From the NCBI RefSeq assembly GCF_000611675.1, contig NZ_JATV01000018.1, positions 1-64,000 on the forward strand: 64,000 nucleotides of DNA, given 5' to 3'. The notes under the pieces were generated by a model. It had not been told where the DNA came from and made no database searches. It was given only the letters and a program-made list of their open reading frames with translations. Below, piece by piece: positions 46,501-54,106 of the stretch. The position numbers and the translations under genes are program-made. This stretch comes from Flavobacterium succinicans LMG 10402. Its GTDB lineage: Bacteria; Bacteroidota; Bacteroidia; Flavobacteriales; Flavobacteriaceae. The first letter of the stretch is position 1. Each line of letters starts with the position of its first letter.

Positions 46501-47223
46501 AACGTTTTCCAATACTTTTTTGTCTAATTTCGATACGGAAGTAGTTACGGCTCTACGGTTTTGAGAACCATATCCTACTACGATTACCTCGTTCATTTGT
46601 TGGCCAATTTCTTTTAATACGATTAAAAGGTCTTTGTCACCATCAATTTTTACTACTTGATCTTGAAGTCCAATGTAAGTGGCTAACAATTCGGTAGCAT
46701 TATCAGGAACTGAAAGCACAAAAGAGCCGTCAAAATCAGTTTGTATCGAGATTTTTGTCCCTTTCACTAGAATATTTACGCCAGGTAGTGGCTCCCCTTT
46801 TTCGTTTACTACCTTTCCTTTGATCTTTTTTTCAACTTCAAGAGTTTTGGGCATAGCTTTCATTTCATTTTTAGGGACTAATGAAATAACATTGCCTTGA
46901 ATAATCCATTTTACGGGAGCATTCATAAAAATTTTCTGCAAAACATTTTCAATGGTTGCGTTTTTTACTTCCAAAGAAACGGGGTCGATTTTGTTTAAAA
47001 TGGCAACATCATAAAAGAAAACATAATTGGTTTGTTCTTTAATAACGTTCAATACTTTTTTAGCAGGTACCTTTTTACCTGAGAAGGTAATGGTTTGAGA
47101 AGAAACAGCTGCTGAAACATGAAGGGTAAAAGCAATTATCAAAACAGTTGATAACTTCATAACTTTCCAGAATTTAGGTGTAAGCCAAGAATTTCTTGAC
47201 TTGCATTTTGGTAATAATTTCAT
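43582..47223 (-). CDS. SusC/RagA-family TonB-linked receptor with STN domain
   Basis: A 1213-residue outer-membrane receptor that imports ligands with energy from TonB. It has an N-terminal secretin/TonB short N-terminal (STN) domain (about 50-118), which in these systems signals to a FecR anti-sigma factor; a carboxypeptidase-like beta domain (about 133-205); a TonB box NEVIVVGYG at 211-219; a plug domain; and a barrel ending IIFGINISL. The adjacent fecR and sigma genes fit the STN domain: ligand binding should switch on the locus. susD follows after 16 bp. Confidence 0.93.
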   Translation of the reverse strand: MKLLPKCKSRNSWLTPKFWKVMKLSTVLIIAFTLHVSAAVSSQTITFSGKKVPAKKVLNVIKEQTNYVFFYDVAILNKIDPVSLEVKNATIENVLQKIFMNAPVKWIIQGNVISLVPKNEMKAMPKTLEVEKKIKGKVVNEKGEPLPGVNILVKGTKISIQTDFDGSFVLSVPDNATELLATYIGLQDQVVKIDGDKDLLIVLKEIGQQMNEVIVVGYGSQNRRAVTTSVSKLDKKVLENVPYSNVTQALQGNVSGVIVRTASGQPGKASNILVRGGTSIDNPAGATPLYIVDGVIRLQIDDINPADIASLQVLKDAASTSIYGARGSNGVIIITTANGKPGKTKISYGYSTQFSQVAKKYDFLGGEDFIRLSRLGVKNAADIFGGTRPNARDNQLAGATPYGTGNNLTSGTPFASLLKSSLTPDAIATLQAKGWQEMVDPLNSANIIMYKSTNWNDVLFQNAITQNHNLNFSGGNDQALFDLSLGYLKGDGVTIFTGYERFTSKMNASFKLADNFTVNGKMLYARSNNNQVVSNSVVFNRYLGNAPTTKFLLEDGSLAPGQNNINGNPLYQMGKVKGINENEKLQLAVDADLGITKDLNFVPSMSLYSENNAGNVFQQAFLSGTGVLDNTRNASQFNNRYFQTQFEGVFTYKKELEAIGNFEAKLGGSNYNRVIKAFNAAGKGGASDVTETLDSSPIPVSVFANNSKLVINGVFGRLNYDYKGKYLFTGSFRYDGASSLGPDNKFGFFPGVSVGWNAHEEGFWQHVPKVVSSLKMRASYGVNGNLGTLGDFQAGGLYSGSTNGLANNYNGQSAIVNSQIANPGLKWEQSKTNNIGFDLGIHQDKIRVIGDFYNKLTTDLLTNLTLPSNSGFSTVLTNLGALRSKGFEMEINAAIYNNEDLKINAGFIISHNVNTVEKLPFNGNLNNRIGGTEVWDAATGKYKFVGGLQEGQKIGDFYAHKQIKILSTQAEADAYNAIYKDTYVGKTSATGGNPNGIKLPGDAIFEDADGNKTIDSKDRKFMGNMFPKYVGGFNFDVSYKGFSLAVRTDYSLGATIYNESRARFVGQFQGNYGLIAESLQSWQKEGDITDVPRYRWADQTNQNNLFRSEASGAAYNTNMFQGNSRYYESGDFLCLREITLGYTVPKSFVEKIKLSSARVYVTGSNLYYFTNYSGLSPEVQGIDGGSSQGLNSAGATGTYPVPRNIIFGINISL

Positions 47224-47310
47224 ACTTTTGTAATGAATTTGGTTAATAATAAAATTTCCTTGCTTGGTTATTGATTTGTTTTTCCAATTTTAATTTTCTT
47301 TTCCAGAAGA

Positions 47311-47346
47311 AAAATAAGCCAGCAATGCTTCCAACATGTGCTGGTT
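47311..47346 (-). terminator. Probable intrinsic terminator of fecR
   Basis: On the minus strand CCAGCA (47344-47339) pairs with TGCTGG (47324-47319), extended by three further pairs including a wobble, and is followed by CTTATTTTTC. It lies between the fecR stop and the susC start, so susC probably has its own, sigma-dependent promoter. Confidence 0.55.
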
Positions 47347-47372
47347 TTTTTTGGATCACAAATGAATGTTTT

Positions 47373-48542
47373 TTAGGGCAATACCCTTATTGTCTTTCCT
47401 TCTATTTTAAAATGAATGTTATTGGTTTCTAAAATTTTTAATACTTCATCTAAATTTAATTCGCGACTGATTTCGCCATCAAAATTGCGCGGTACCACTC
47501 CTTTTTCAAAAACAATGGCTACATCATACCATCGGCTGAGTTGTTGCATCACATTTTCAAGGCTAGTATTGCTGAAATAAAATAGACCTTTTCTCCACGC
47601 CATTACTTCGTCAAAGTTTTCAATATTTTTTACACTTAGTGCACCAGAAATTGTTTGCACGGCTTGTTGACCGGGATGCAAAAGCGATTTCTCGTTGCGG
47701 TTTCGCACTTCTACACTTCCCTCCAAAAGTGTGGTTTTGGTACTTTTCTCCTCAGGATAGCTGTTGATGTTAAAATGCGTTCCTAGTACTTTTACTTCGT
47801 TTGCATTTGCGGTAACGATAAAAGGATGATTTTTATCTTTTGCCACTTCAAAATACGCCTCTCCTGTGATGCTAACTCTTCTTTCGTTTTGAACAAAAGT
47901 GGTCGGGAATGTGATGGAAGATGAAGCGTTAAGCCAAACCTTGGTCCCGTCTGAAAGCACCAATTGATATTGTCTTCCTCTTGGAGTCACCATACTGTTT
48001 TGGGCAGCGGTGTTGGTGTTTCCACCAGAGTAAACTAATGTTCCATCTTTTTTGGATACTACGGTACTGTTTTGATTCGCCAAAACGCCGTTGGCCACAC
48101 TATCGAGTACAATTTGTGAACCATCCGCCAAGGTGAGTATTGCGCCTGAAGTACCAGGGGTGATTTTGTTTTTCTCAACCGCAACTACAGTGGGAAGGGT
48201 TGTTTTTTGGTTGTAGTTGTAATAGCCTATTCCTAAAAGCAAGAGTATGCTGGCAGCGGCTAAGATTTTTTTCCAATGTACATTAAGGGATATGGTTTCT
48301 TCCTCGTCTTGTTCCGATTTTGGATGCATTTTTTCTTTTAACGCTTCAATAAACACTGTGGTAGCATCGGCATCAGCTGTTCCTTCTTGAATTTGATCAT
48401 AATTGTTTCGAAGGATACCATCAAGATCTTTGGCGTATTGCGGATCGTCTATCATTTGAAGTAAACGCGCTTTACCTTCAGCAGTAATTTCTCCTGAAAC
48501 ATACTGTTGCATTAACGTTTTAAATTCTTTTTTTTGATACAT
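47373..48542 (-). CDS. FecR-family anti-sigma factor
   Basis: An inner-membrane anti-sigma factor of 389 residues. The N-terminal cytoplasmic part (1-90) binds the sigma factor. A membrane helix follows near 93-110 (ILAAASILLLLGIGYY). The periplasmic FecR domain (about 175-280, with GRQYQLVLSDGTKVWLNASS and GEAYFEVAKD) and a C-terminal DUF4974 domain receive the signal from the STN domain of SusC. It lies between the ECF sigma gene and susC, as usual for Bacteroidetes glycan loci. Confidence 0.92.
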   Translation of the reverse strand: MYQKKEFKTLMQQYVSGEITAEGKARLLQMIDDPQYAKDLDGILRNNYDQIQEGTADADATTVFIEALKEKMHPKSEQDEEETISLNVHWKKILAAASILLLLGIGYYNYNQKTTLPTVVAVEKNKITPGTSGAILTLADGSQIVLDSVANGVLANQNSTVVSKKDGTLVYSGGNTNTAAQNSMVTPRGRQYQLVLSDGTKVWLNASSSITFPTTFVQNERRVSITGEAYFEVAKDKNHPFIVTANANEVKVLGTHFNINSYPEEKSTKTTLLEGSVEVRNRNEKSLLHPGQQAVQTISGALSVKNIENFDEVMAWRKGLFYFSNTSLENVMQQLSRWYDVAIVFEKGVVPRNFDGEISRELNLDEVLKILETNNIHFKIEGKTIRVLP

Positions 48543-48616
48543 AGATTTATGATTTTAGCCCGCATATACCCCTTCTATAATTAAAGACGAGTTGTGGTAG
48601 CGAAAGTGGCAATGGA

Positions 48617-48672
48617 AAAGTGAAAAAAAATAAAAATAATTCGTAAAAGCTTGTTTATAAACGAATTATTTT
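48617..48672 (-). terminator. Intrinsic terminator overlapping the sigma gene stop
   Basis: AAAATAATTCGT (48633-48644) pairs with ACGAATTATTTT (48661-48672), a 12-pair stem that includes the stop codon of the sigma gene (48668-48666). On the minus strand it is followed by TATTTTTTTTC. It would separate sigma expression from fecR, at least in part. Confidence 0.75.
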
Positions 48673-49268
48673 GTGAAAAAAAATAGTGAAAGTGTAAAAA
48701 TAATCCAAAAACACCATCCATATTGACTGTTCATGTGTGTTCTCAAAAAATTGAGTGCTTCGAGCAAATGCCATCTAATAGTTCTCTTGGCAAGACCCAA
48801 TTCTTTGCTAATATAGTCGGTGTCTTTGCCTTCCAATCGACTCAAAATGAAGATGGTTTTGCGAGGATCCGTCAATAAATTTGCTCCTTCAAGAATGATA
48901 GTGTTGAGTTCTTCAAGTTCGTATTGTTCATCGGGTTTAAGGAATAATTCTTGTAGTTTTTCCTCTTTTAAAGAAGCCGTTTCTATCAGTTTTTTTCGAA
49001 TATGAGAAATGATCAGATTCCGACTTACAATGAAAAGATAATTATCAAAACTTTGAATCTGTTCTAGTTTTTCTCTTTTTTCCCAAATCTGAATAAATAC
49101 ATCTTGTGCCAATTCCTCAGCAACAGGATAAGCTTTGACAAAACTTAAAGCATGTAAAACTACTTTTTTCCAATATTTTCCCACCATTTGTGTATAGGCC
49201 CATTCGTTGCCATTGGCAATTTGTGAAAGAATCAAAGCTTCAGTAGTAGACGCTATGGATGAATTCAT
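48666..49268 (-). CDS. ECF RNA polymerase sigma-70 factor
   Basis: A 200-residue extracytoplasmic-function sigma factor. Region 2 (about 25-92) includes AQDVFIQIWEKREKL and DNYLFIVSRN; region 4 (about 135-185) has the DYISKELGLAKRTIRWHLLEA helix-turn-helix. It should direct transcription of the SusC-SusD-nan genes when released by FecR. The last 18 residues (YGWCFWIIFTLSLFFFTK) are unusually hydrophobic and could be a membrane tail, see findings. A minus-strand TATGTTTG box at 49305-49298 lies 30 bases ahead of the ATG. Confidence 0.92.
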   Translation of the reverse strand: MNSSIASTTEALILSQIANGNEWAYTQMVGKYWKKVVLHALSFVKAYPVAEELAQDVFIQIWEKREKLEQIQSFDNYLFIVSRNLIISHIRKKLIETASLKEEKLQELFLKPDEQYELEELNTIILEGANLLTDPRKTIFILSRLEGKDTDYISKELGLAKRTIRWHLLEALNFLRTHMNSQYGWCFWIIFTLSLFFFTK

Positions 49269-49297
49269 AAAATGGTTAAAATAGTGTTAAGGAACTG

Positions 49298-49305
49298 CAA
49301 ACATA
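49298..49305 (-). promoter_or_regulatory. Possible -7 element of the ECF sigma gene
   Basis: The minus strand reads TATGTTTG, matching TAnnTTTG. No TTTG was found at the usual -33 distance, so the match is partial. Confidence 0.4.
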
Positions 49306-49481
49306 GAGAATTATACTCTGCTTTTATTTCTTTTTAATAAAAAAAGTATGCTCAAACAAAAGAAGTCTATTTTTTTGTTTTATGGTGTAAATTAAATAAA
49401 AGATTGAATATAAAACAGTTTATTTTTTGATTTACTGTTTTTTGTGTAAAACAAATAAGGTGTTTTTAAGTAGAAAAAAAC

Positions 49482-50630
49482 TTATTCAGCAACAGCTTTG
49501 TCATACTTCATTTTTCTCAAAATTCGTAGTGCTTCTTTAAAAGAGAGATACACTTGCGGGAAGGGTTTGAGCAAAGGTTTGGCATCAATCAATTTTTGCT
49601 TGGCCTCTTCAAATCCGTTGAGGTAGCAAATCATGAGGGTTGAAGGCAGGTTTTCAAGATCTTTTTGTTCTCTATCGTGTAGCGTTTGTCCTTTTTGGAG
49701 TTTGTGTAACAAAGTGTTATTGGCATTGTAAATATGATACAACATTTTAGTGTTGAATTCTGGAGGTTCAAACAGAAATTTCCGATCTATTTTGTAATAA
49801 CCATTGTCATGAAAATGGATGGTTTGTTGTTCCAAAGGATAAAAACTGGTCTTGTCATTCAGTCCCAGCGGTACATATTCAATGATGGTAAAACTATCCT
49901 CGTCAAAAGTGATTTCGACCACATCTTGAGCGGAATAAAAGAGTTTGATTTGTTCGTTAATTAGCTCGATGTCGACTCGAGACAAATAGGTTTTTCCTTT
50001 GTAATGCTTGCCAATGCCAGCCCAACACATCACAAATAATTCCTTGAAGACTTTGTATTTGGGAGCCATGTCTTTGTGACGAAAATTCATGAAATCAAAA
50101 ACGCCATCTAAAGTATATCCAATGCTGTTGCGCGAATTGTTTTCGATGCCAATCACCGTTTCGGTATTTTGATAATTTCGTTCTATTTCACCTGCAACCG
50201 GTAGCGTATTACTGCCACTTCGAATAAAAATACTTTGTGTCAAAATGGTATGAATGCCTTTTTTGAAAAAGGAAGTTTTCGGATTGGGTTTTATGGTCAC
50301 TAGTCCCACAACTTTGTCTTTGGGCAATTGTGGAAAGGGCACATTCTCGTATTGAATTTGTGGAGGGTTTTCCAGAAAAGCATTCACTAAATTCTGAATC
50401 CGACTGTCGTCAAAAAAATCATCGCCAACAATGGCATTATCTTGATCTTCAACGCCAACGACTATATATGAATTGTTAGTAGGATTGGAATTGGACAGTG
50501 CGCAAATATGCTTCAAGAATTTAGCTTTCCCTTCTCGAGAATGTAAATTCAACTGACGCTTTTTATCATAAAAACTACTCTCATCGTTATGAGCCAATAA
50601 ATTTTTGATAAGCAAGCGTTTGTTAATCAT
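49482..50630 (-). CDS. AlbA_2 (Schlafen-type) domain protein
   Basis: A 382-residue cytoplasmic protein. The N-terminal roughly 140 residues carry the AlbA_2 pattern found in Schlafen-like putative regulators and ATPases: ESSFYDKKRQLNL, KAKFLKHICALSNS and YIVVGVEDQDNAIVGDD. The remainder has no motif I recognise, but contains a repeated cysteine-free region with aromatic clusters. Bacterial members are often annotated as ATP-binding or transcription factors without proof. It is transcribed alone; its 119-bp-distant neighbour is an SDR gene on the same strand. Confidence 0.75.
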   Translation of the reverse strand: MINKRLLIKNLLAHNDESSFYDKKRQLNLHSREGKAKFLKHICALSNSNPTNNSYIVVGVEDQDNAIVGDDFFDDSRIQNLVNAFLENPPQIQYENVPFPQLPKDKVVGLVTIKPNPKTSFFKKGIHTILTQSIFIRSGSNTLPVAGEIERNYQNTETVIGIENNSRNSIGYTLDGVFDFMNFRHKDMAPKYKVFKELFVMCWAGIGKHYKGKTYLSRVDIELINEQIKLFYSAQDVVEITFDEDSFTIIEYVPLGLNDKTSFYPLEQQTIHFHDNGYYKIDRKFLFEPPEFNTKMLYHIYNANNTLLHKLQKGQTLHDREQKDLENLPSTLMICYLNGFEEAKQKLIDAKPLLKPFPQVYLSFKEALRILRKMKYDKAVAE

Positions 50631-50690
50631 GTCCTAAGTATTTGTACTAGAAGTTTTAAAAGTACGCTTTTTCAATTGGAAACAAAAGAA

Positions 50691-50740
50691 AACCAAAAAG
50701 CTAGTTACGCTTTTTTAAAAAAAAAGTATAACTAGCTTAG
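50691..50740 (-). terminator. Intrinsic terminator of the SDR gene
   Basis: AAGCTAGTTACGC (50698-50710) pairs with the TATAACTAGCTT segment ending at 50737 through a long AT-rich stem. On the minus strand it follows the SDR stop by about 20 bp and is followed by five T. Confidence 0.65.
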
Positions 50741-50759
50741 CCATTTTTATTAAGTCGGA

Positions 50760-51512
50760 TTACGCTCTTTTTACAATAGTTGGCGAAGCCTGAGCCGTTG
50801 GATACACAATCAAGTCTGCAATATTGACGTGATAAGGTCGTGTCACTACAAAGTGAATAATATCCGCAATATCTTCCGGTCGCAAAGGCGTTAATCCTTT
50901 GTAAACGTTGGCGGCGCGTTCACTATCACCTTTAAAACGTACTTCGCTAAACTCCGTTTCTACCATTCCGGGATGAATTCCCCCAACACGAATTCCGTAA
51001 GGATTCAAATCCATTCGCATGCTTTGGTTCAAAGCATCTACCGCATATTTCGAAGCGCAATACACATTGCCATTCGGGTACACTTCCTTTCCAGCAATCG
51101 ACCCAATGTTGATGATATGTCCAGATTCTTTGGCAATCATTTTTGGAATAATCGCTTTAGAAACATACAGCAATCCTTTGACATTGATATCTATCATAGC
51201 GTCCCAATCGTCCATATCCCCATTTTGGATGGAGTCAAGACCATGGGCGTTTCCAGCGTTATTTACCAAAATATCAATATTTGAAAACCCTTCGGGCAAA
51301 GAGGCTATACTTTCGAAGACCGCTTTTTTATCGCGAACATCAAAACACAAGGTATTAACAGCAGTAAAAGCGCTCAATTCTTTTTCCAAGGCTTCCAGTC
51401 GGTCTTTTCTTCGGCCGCAAAGCACGATTTTAAAATTATTTTGAGCTAGTAATGTTGCGGTTGCTTTTCCGATACCGCTTGTAGCACCTGTGATTAAGGC
51501 AGTTTTTATCAT
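50760..51512 (-). CDS. Short-chain dehydrogenase/reductase
   Basis: A 250-residue NAD(P)-dependent oxidoreductase with a Rossmann fold. The cofactor loop is TGATSGIG at 8-15 and the NNAG motif is near 84-87. The catalytic Ser138, Tyr151 and Lys155 are in NIGSIAG and YCASKYA. It is closest in pattern to the YdfG-type 3-hydroxy acid (serine) dehydrogenases, with CGRRKDRLE after strand 2 favouring NADP. The true substrate is not evident. The upstream gap contains a structured element on the same strand. Confidence 0.88.
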   Translation of the reverse strand: MIKTALITGATSGIGKATATLLAQNNFKIVLCGRRKDRLEALEKELSAFTAVNTLCFDVRDKKAVFESIASLPEGFSNIDILVNNAGNAHGLDSIQNGDMDDWDAMIDINVKGLLYVSKAIIPKMIAKESGHIINIGSIAGKEVYPNGNVYCASKYAVDALNQSMRMDLNPYGIRVGGIHPGMVETEFSEVRFKGDSERAANVYKGLTPLRPEDIADIIHFVVTRPYHVNIADLIVYPTAQASPTIVKRA

Positions 51513-51575
51513 AAAATGTAATTTGATAAGAGTATAAGAATTTTCAGGAACAGTAACAATGGGATTTATCAGGAG

Positions 51576-51676
51576 GCAAAGTCCCGCTATCCGCTATATC
51601 TTTTTTTATAAAGCTGACAGGTTTTTAACACCTGTCAGCTTTATAAAAAAAGGATGCCGCTCCTATCGGGGTTAAA
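51576..51676 (-). ncRNA. Conserved structured element, Flavo-1-like, copy 3
   Basis: On the minus strand the left flank is CCCCGATAGGAGCGGCATCC (51669-51650) and the right flank AGCGGGACTTTGCC (51589-51576). Between them is a long hairpin built on ATAAAGCTGACAGGT and ACCTGTCAGCTTTAT (51608-51644), a palindrome of a CTGTCAG type that also occurs at 54974-55006. The flanks match copies 1 and 2, while the middle is again different but paired. It lies in the 429-bp gap 51513-51941, upstream of the SDR gene in the same orientation. Confidence 0.6.
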
Positions 51677-51725
51677 AGCAAACAAATTGCCTTTTTGGCA
51701 TCATTTATAGGACCACTAAGTTACC

Positions 51726-51939
51726 AATGTCATTAAGTTAAGAGATTTTAGATTGAAGATTAACGATTCTTGACCCGAGCGTTAGCGAACTGGCGAAGCA
51801 TTTTAGATTTTTGAGCAAGTGAGTAAAAAACAAATGATTTTCAGTATCTTAAACATCAGCAATCAAATATCGTTAATCAAAAATCGTTAATCAAAAATCA
51901 GCAATCATTTTATCATTTAATCCTTAACTTAATGACATT
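51726..51939. repeat. 214-bp inverted-repeat element next to the aldo/keto reductase
   Basis: AATGTCATTAAGTTAAG (51726-51742) and CTTAACTTAATGACATT (51923-51939) are exact 17-bp inverted repeats. The right arm ends 2 bp before the reductase stop codon. Inside, ATCGTTAATCAAAA-type words repeat directly several times (51868-51903). It has no ORF. It looks like a small non-autonomous mobile element. Confidence 0.75.
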
Positions 51940-51941
51940 GA

Positions 51942-52814
51942 CTACGCTACTTCGTGTCCCATACTTTCGGTCCAAATCGCAAACCAATCTTCGTTATCTA
52001 AAACCAATTGAGAGGCTTTGAGTAAGTTTTGAATACGAGCTATATTAACCGTTCCAGCAATGGGTATGATTTGAGCCGGATGTTTTAAAATCCAAGCCAA
52101 AAGTATCGAATCGGCTCCAATTTCATATTTAGAAACTAATGATGCCAATAATTTTCTCAAACGAAACGTTTGCATATTATCCTGACGAAACACACTTCCT
52201 AGCGGATTCCAACTCAAAGGACGAATCTGGTGCAGTTGCATATAATCCAAACTTCCATCCACCATCGGTTGAAATTCAGTAGCCGAAAATTGAATTTGGT
52301 TAAAAGATACCGCAGTTTTTTGTCGAATTAATTCGGTTTGTGAACTCGTAAAATTCGATACCCCAAAGTCAATAATTTTCCCTTGGCTTTTTAATTTTTC
52401 AACTGCTTCAGCAATTTCATCTGCTTGCATCAACGGGCTGGGTCTATGCAACAAAAAAACATCAAGATAATCCGTTTTAAGATTTTTCAAAGAAGCATCA
52501 ACCGATTTGAGGATGTATTCTTTTGAGTAATTATAGTGTTTTACTATAGTATTTCGTTTTTCGGATACCAGCTGAATTCCGCATTTTGAAATCAACTGTA
52601 CTTGTTCTCTATTAATTTTTGAATTGAATAACGCTTTTCCAAATTGCGTTTCAGTAGTATAACTTCCATAGATATCCGCATGGTCAAAAGTAGAAATCTT
52701 ATTTTCAAAACAAATATGGATCAGGTTTTCCATTTCTTTTGTCTTGAGATTTTTGTCCCAAACGCCCCAATTCATGGCGCCGGCAATAATGGGTGATAAT
52801 GTTGATGTAGTCAT
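51942..52814 (-). CDS. Aldo/keto reductase
   Basis: A 290-residue NADPH-dependent oxidoreductase of the AKR superfamily, YdhF-like. The catalytic tetrad is Asp44, Tyr49, Lys77 and His123, seen in FDHADIYG, LISKCGI and LLHRPSP. The later GVSNFTSSQ and IPIAGTVNIARIQ loops bind substrate and cofactor. No pathway is indicated by the neighbours. Inverted-repeat element 51726-51939 abuts the stop codon. Confidence 0.9.
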   Translation of the reverse strand: MTTSTLSPIIAGAMNWGVWDKNLKTKEMENLIHICFENKISTFDHADIYGSYTTETQFGKALFNSKINREQVQLISKCGIQLVSEKRNTIVKHYNYSKEYILKSVDASLKNLKTDYLDVFLLHRPSPLMQADEIAEAVEKLKSQGKIIDFGVSNFTSSQTELIRQKTAVSFNQIQFSATEFQPMVDGSLDYMQLHQIRPLSWNPLGSVFRQDNMQTFRLRKLLASLVSKYEIGADSILLAWILKHPAQIIPIAGTVNIARIQNLLKASQLVLDNEDWFAIWTESMGHEVA

Positions 52815-53024
52815 GCTTAAATTTTGATTATTTTGAATTTAACCTAGGTTTAAAAGTTAATTCTTCAAAGTTCTTAAAAATTAATAGATAGTGTCATAAT
52901 TCTTACTTAAAATAGTGATTCATCTTGTTTTTTTAACCTATTTTTAACACTAAACCTCTAAAAAAAAATTCAATTTGCACCATCAAAATTAGCTTCAAAT
53001 AACAATAGGTATAAAACTATAACG

Positions 53025-54029
53025 ATGGAACAAAATACAACGACTTTAGACATTAGAGCAATCAATGAGAAAATAGAAAGGGAGAGTGCTTTTATCGATT
53101 TGCTTACCATGGAAATGAACAAAGTTATTGTGGGACAAAAACATATGGTAGAGCGATTGCTAATTGGGCTTTTAGGTCAAGGACACATTCTGTTAGAAGG
53201 AGTACCTGGTTTAGCCAAAACATTAGCGATTAATACTTTGTCTCAAGCGGTTCAAGGTTCTTTTAGCAGAATACAATTTACCCCAGATTTATTGCCTGCC
53301 GATGTTGTTGGAACAATGATTTATAACATCAAGCAAAATGAATTCTCAATCAAAAAAGGACCCATTTTTGCCAATTTCGTCCTTGCCGATGAGATAAACC
53401 GTGCGCCTGCAAAAGTACAATCGGCTTTGCTAGAAGCGATGCAGGAAAAGCAAGTAACCATTGGTGATACTACTTTCAAATTAGACAAACCCTTTTTGGT
53501 ATTAGCCACACAAAACCCAATTGAGCAAGAAGGAACCTACCAGTTGCCAGAAGCTCAAGTGGACCGTTTTATGCTTAAAACAGTAATTGACTATCCTAAA
53601 ATGGAAGACGAACGTTATGTAATTCGTCAAAATTTAAAAGGAAGCTACGAAAAAGTAAATCCAGTAGTCTCTGTCGAACAAATTTTACGTGCTCAAGAAG
53701 CAGTTCGTGAAGTATACATGGACGAAAAAATAGAAAAATATATCTTGGATATCATTTTTGCAACGCGTTACCCTGAGAAATACAAATTGGCTGATCTAAA
53801 ACCGTTAATTAGTTTTGGAGCTTCCCCTCGTGGAAGTATCAATTTGGCCAATGCTGCTAAATGTTATGCTTTTATCAAACGTCGTGGCTACGTAATTCCA
53901 GAAGATGTTCGCGCTGTGGTTCACGATGTATTGCGTCACCGTATTGGGGTGACTTACGAAGCCGAAGCTGAAAACGTAACTTCAGTAGATATCATCAACA
54001 AAATCGTAAACGAAATCGAAGTGCCCTAA
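53025..54029 (+). CDS. MoxR-family AAA+ ATPase of the Bat operon
   Basis: A 334-residue cytoplasmic ATPase, chaperone-like, that acts with von Willebrand-type proteins. Walker A GVPGLAKT is at 59-66, Walker B VLADEINRAP near 119-128, sensor ATQNPIEQEGTYQLPEAQ near 160-180. It starts the operon moxR-DUF58-batD-like-batA-batB-batC-batD-batE, known in Bacteroidetes for aerotolerance. The 210-bp gap ahead holds its promoter, but I cannot find a perfect TTTG-N19-TAnnTTTG pair there. Confidence 0.93.
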   Translation: MEQNTTTLDIRAINEKIERESAFIDLLTMEMNKVIVGQKHMVERLLIGLLGQGHILLEGVPGLAKTLAINTLSQAVQGSFSRIQFTPDLLPADVVGTMIYNIKQNEFSIKKGPIFANFVLADEINRAPAKVQSALLEAMQEKQVTIGDTTFKLDKPFLVLATQNPIEQEGTYQLPEAQVDRFMLKTVIDYPKMEDERYVIRQNLKGSYEKVNPVVSVEQILRAQEAVREVYMDEKIEKYILDIIFATRYPEKYKLADLKPLISFGASPRGSINLANAAKCYAFIKRRGYVIPEDVRAVVHDVLRHRIGVTYEAEAENVTSVDIINKIVNEIEVP

Positions 54030-54030
54030 A

Positions 54031-54101
54031 AAGTGAAAAGTAAAAAGTGAAAAGTAATTAGCCTTGGTTACTATTCACTATTCACTAATCACTAATCACT
54101 T
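54031..54101. repeat. Imperfect inverted repeat of AAGTGAAAAGT/ACTTTTCACTT type
   Basis: The gap between moxR and the DUF58 gene is made of AAGTGAAAAGTAA words on the left and TTACTATTCACTATTCACTA words on the right, in inverted orientation. It looks like a dispersed intergenic repeat rather than a terminator; there is no T run. Confidence 0.65.
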
Positions 54102-54106
54102 AATAA

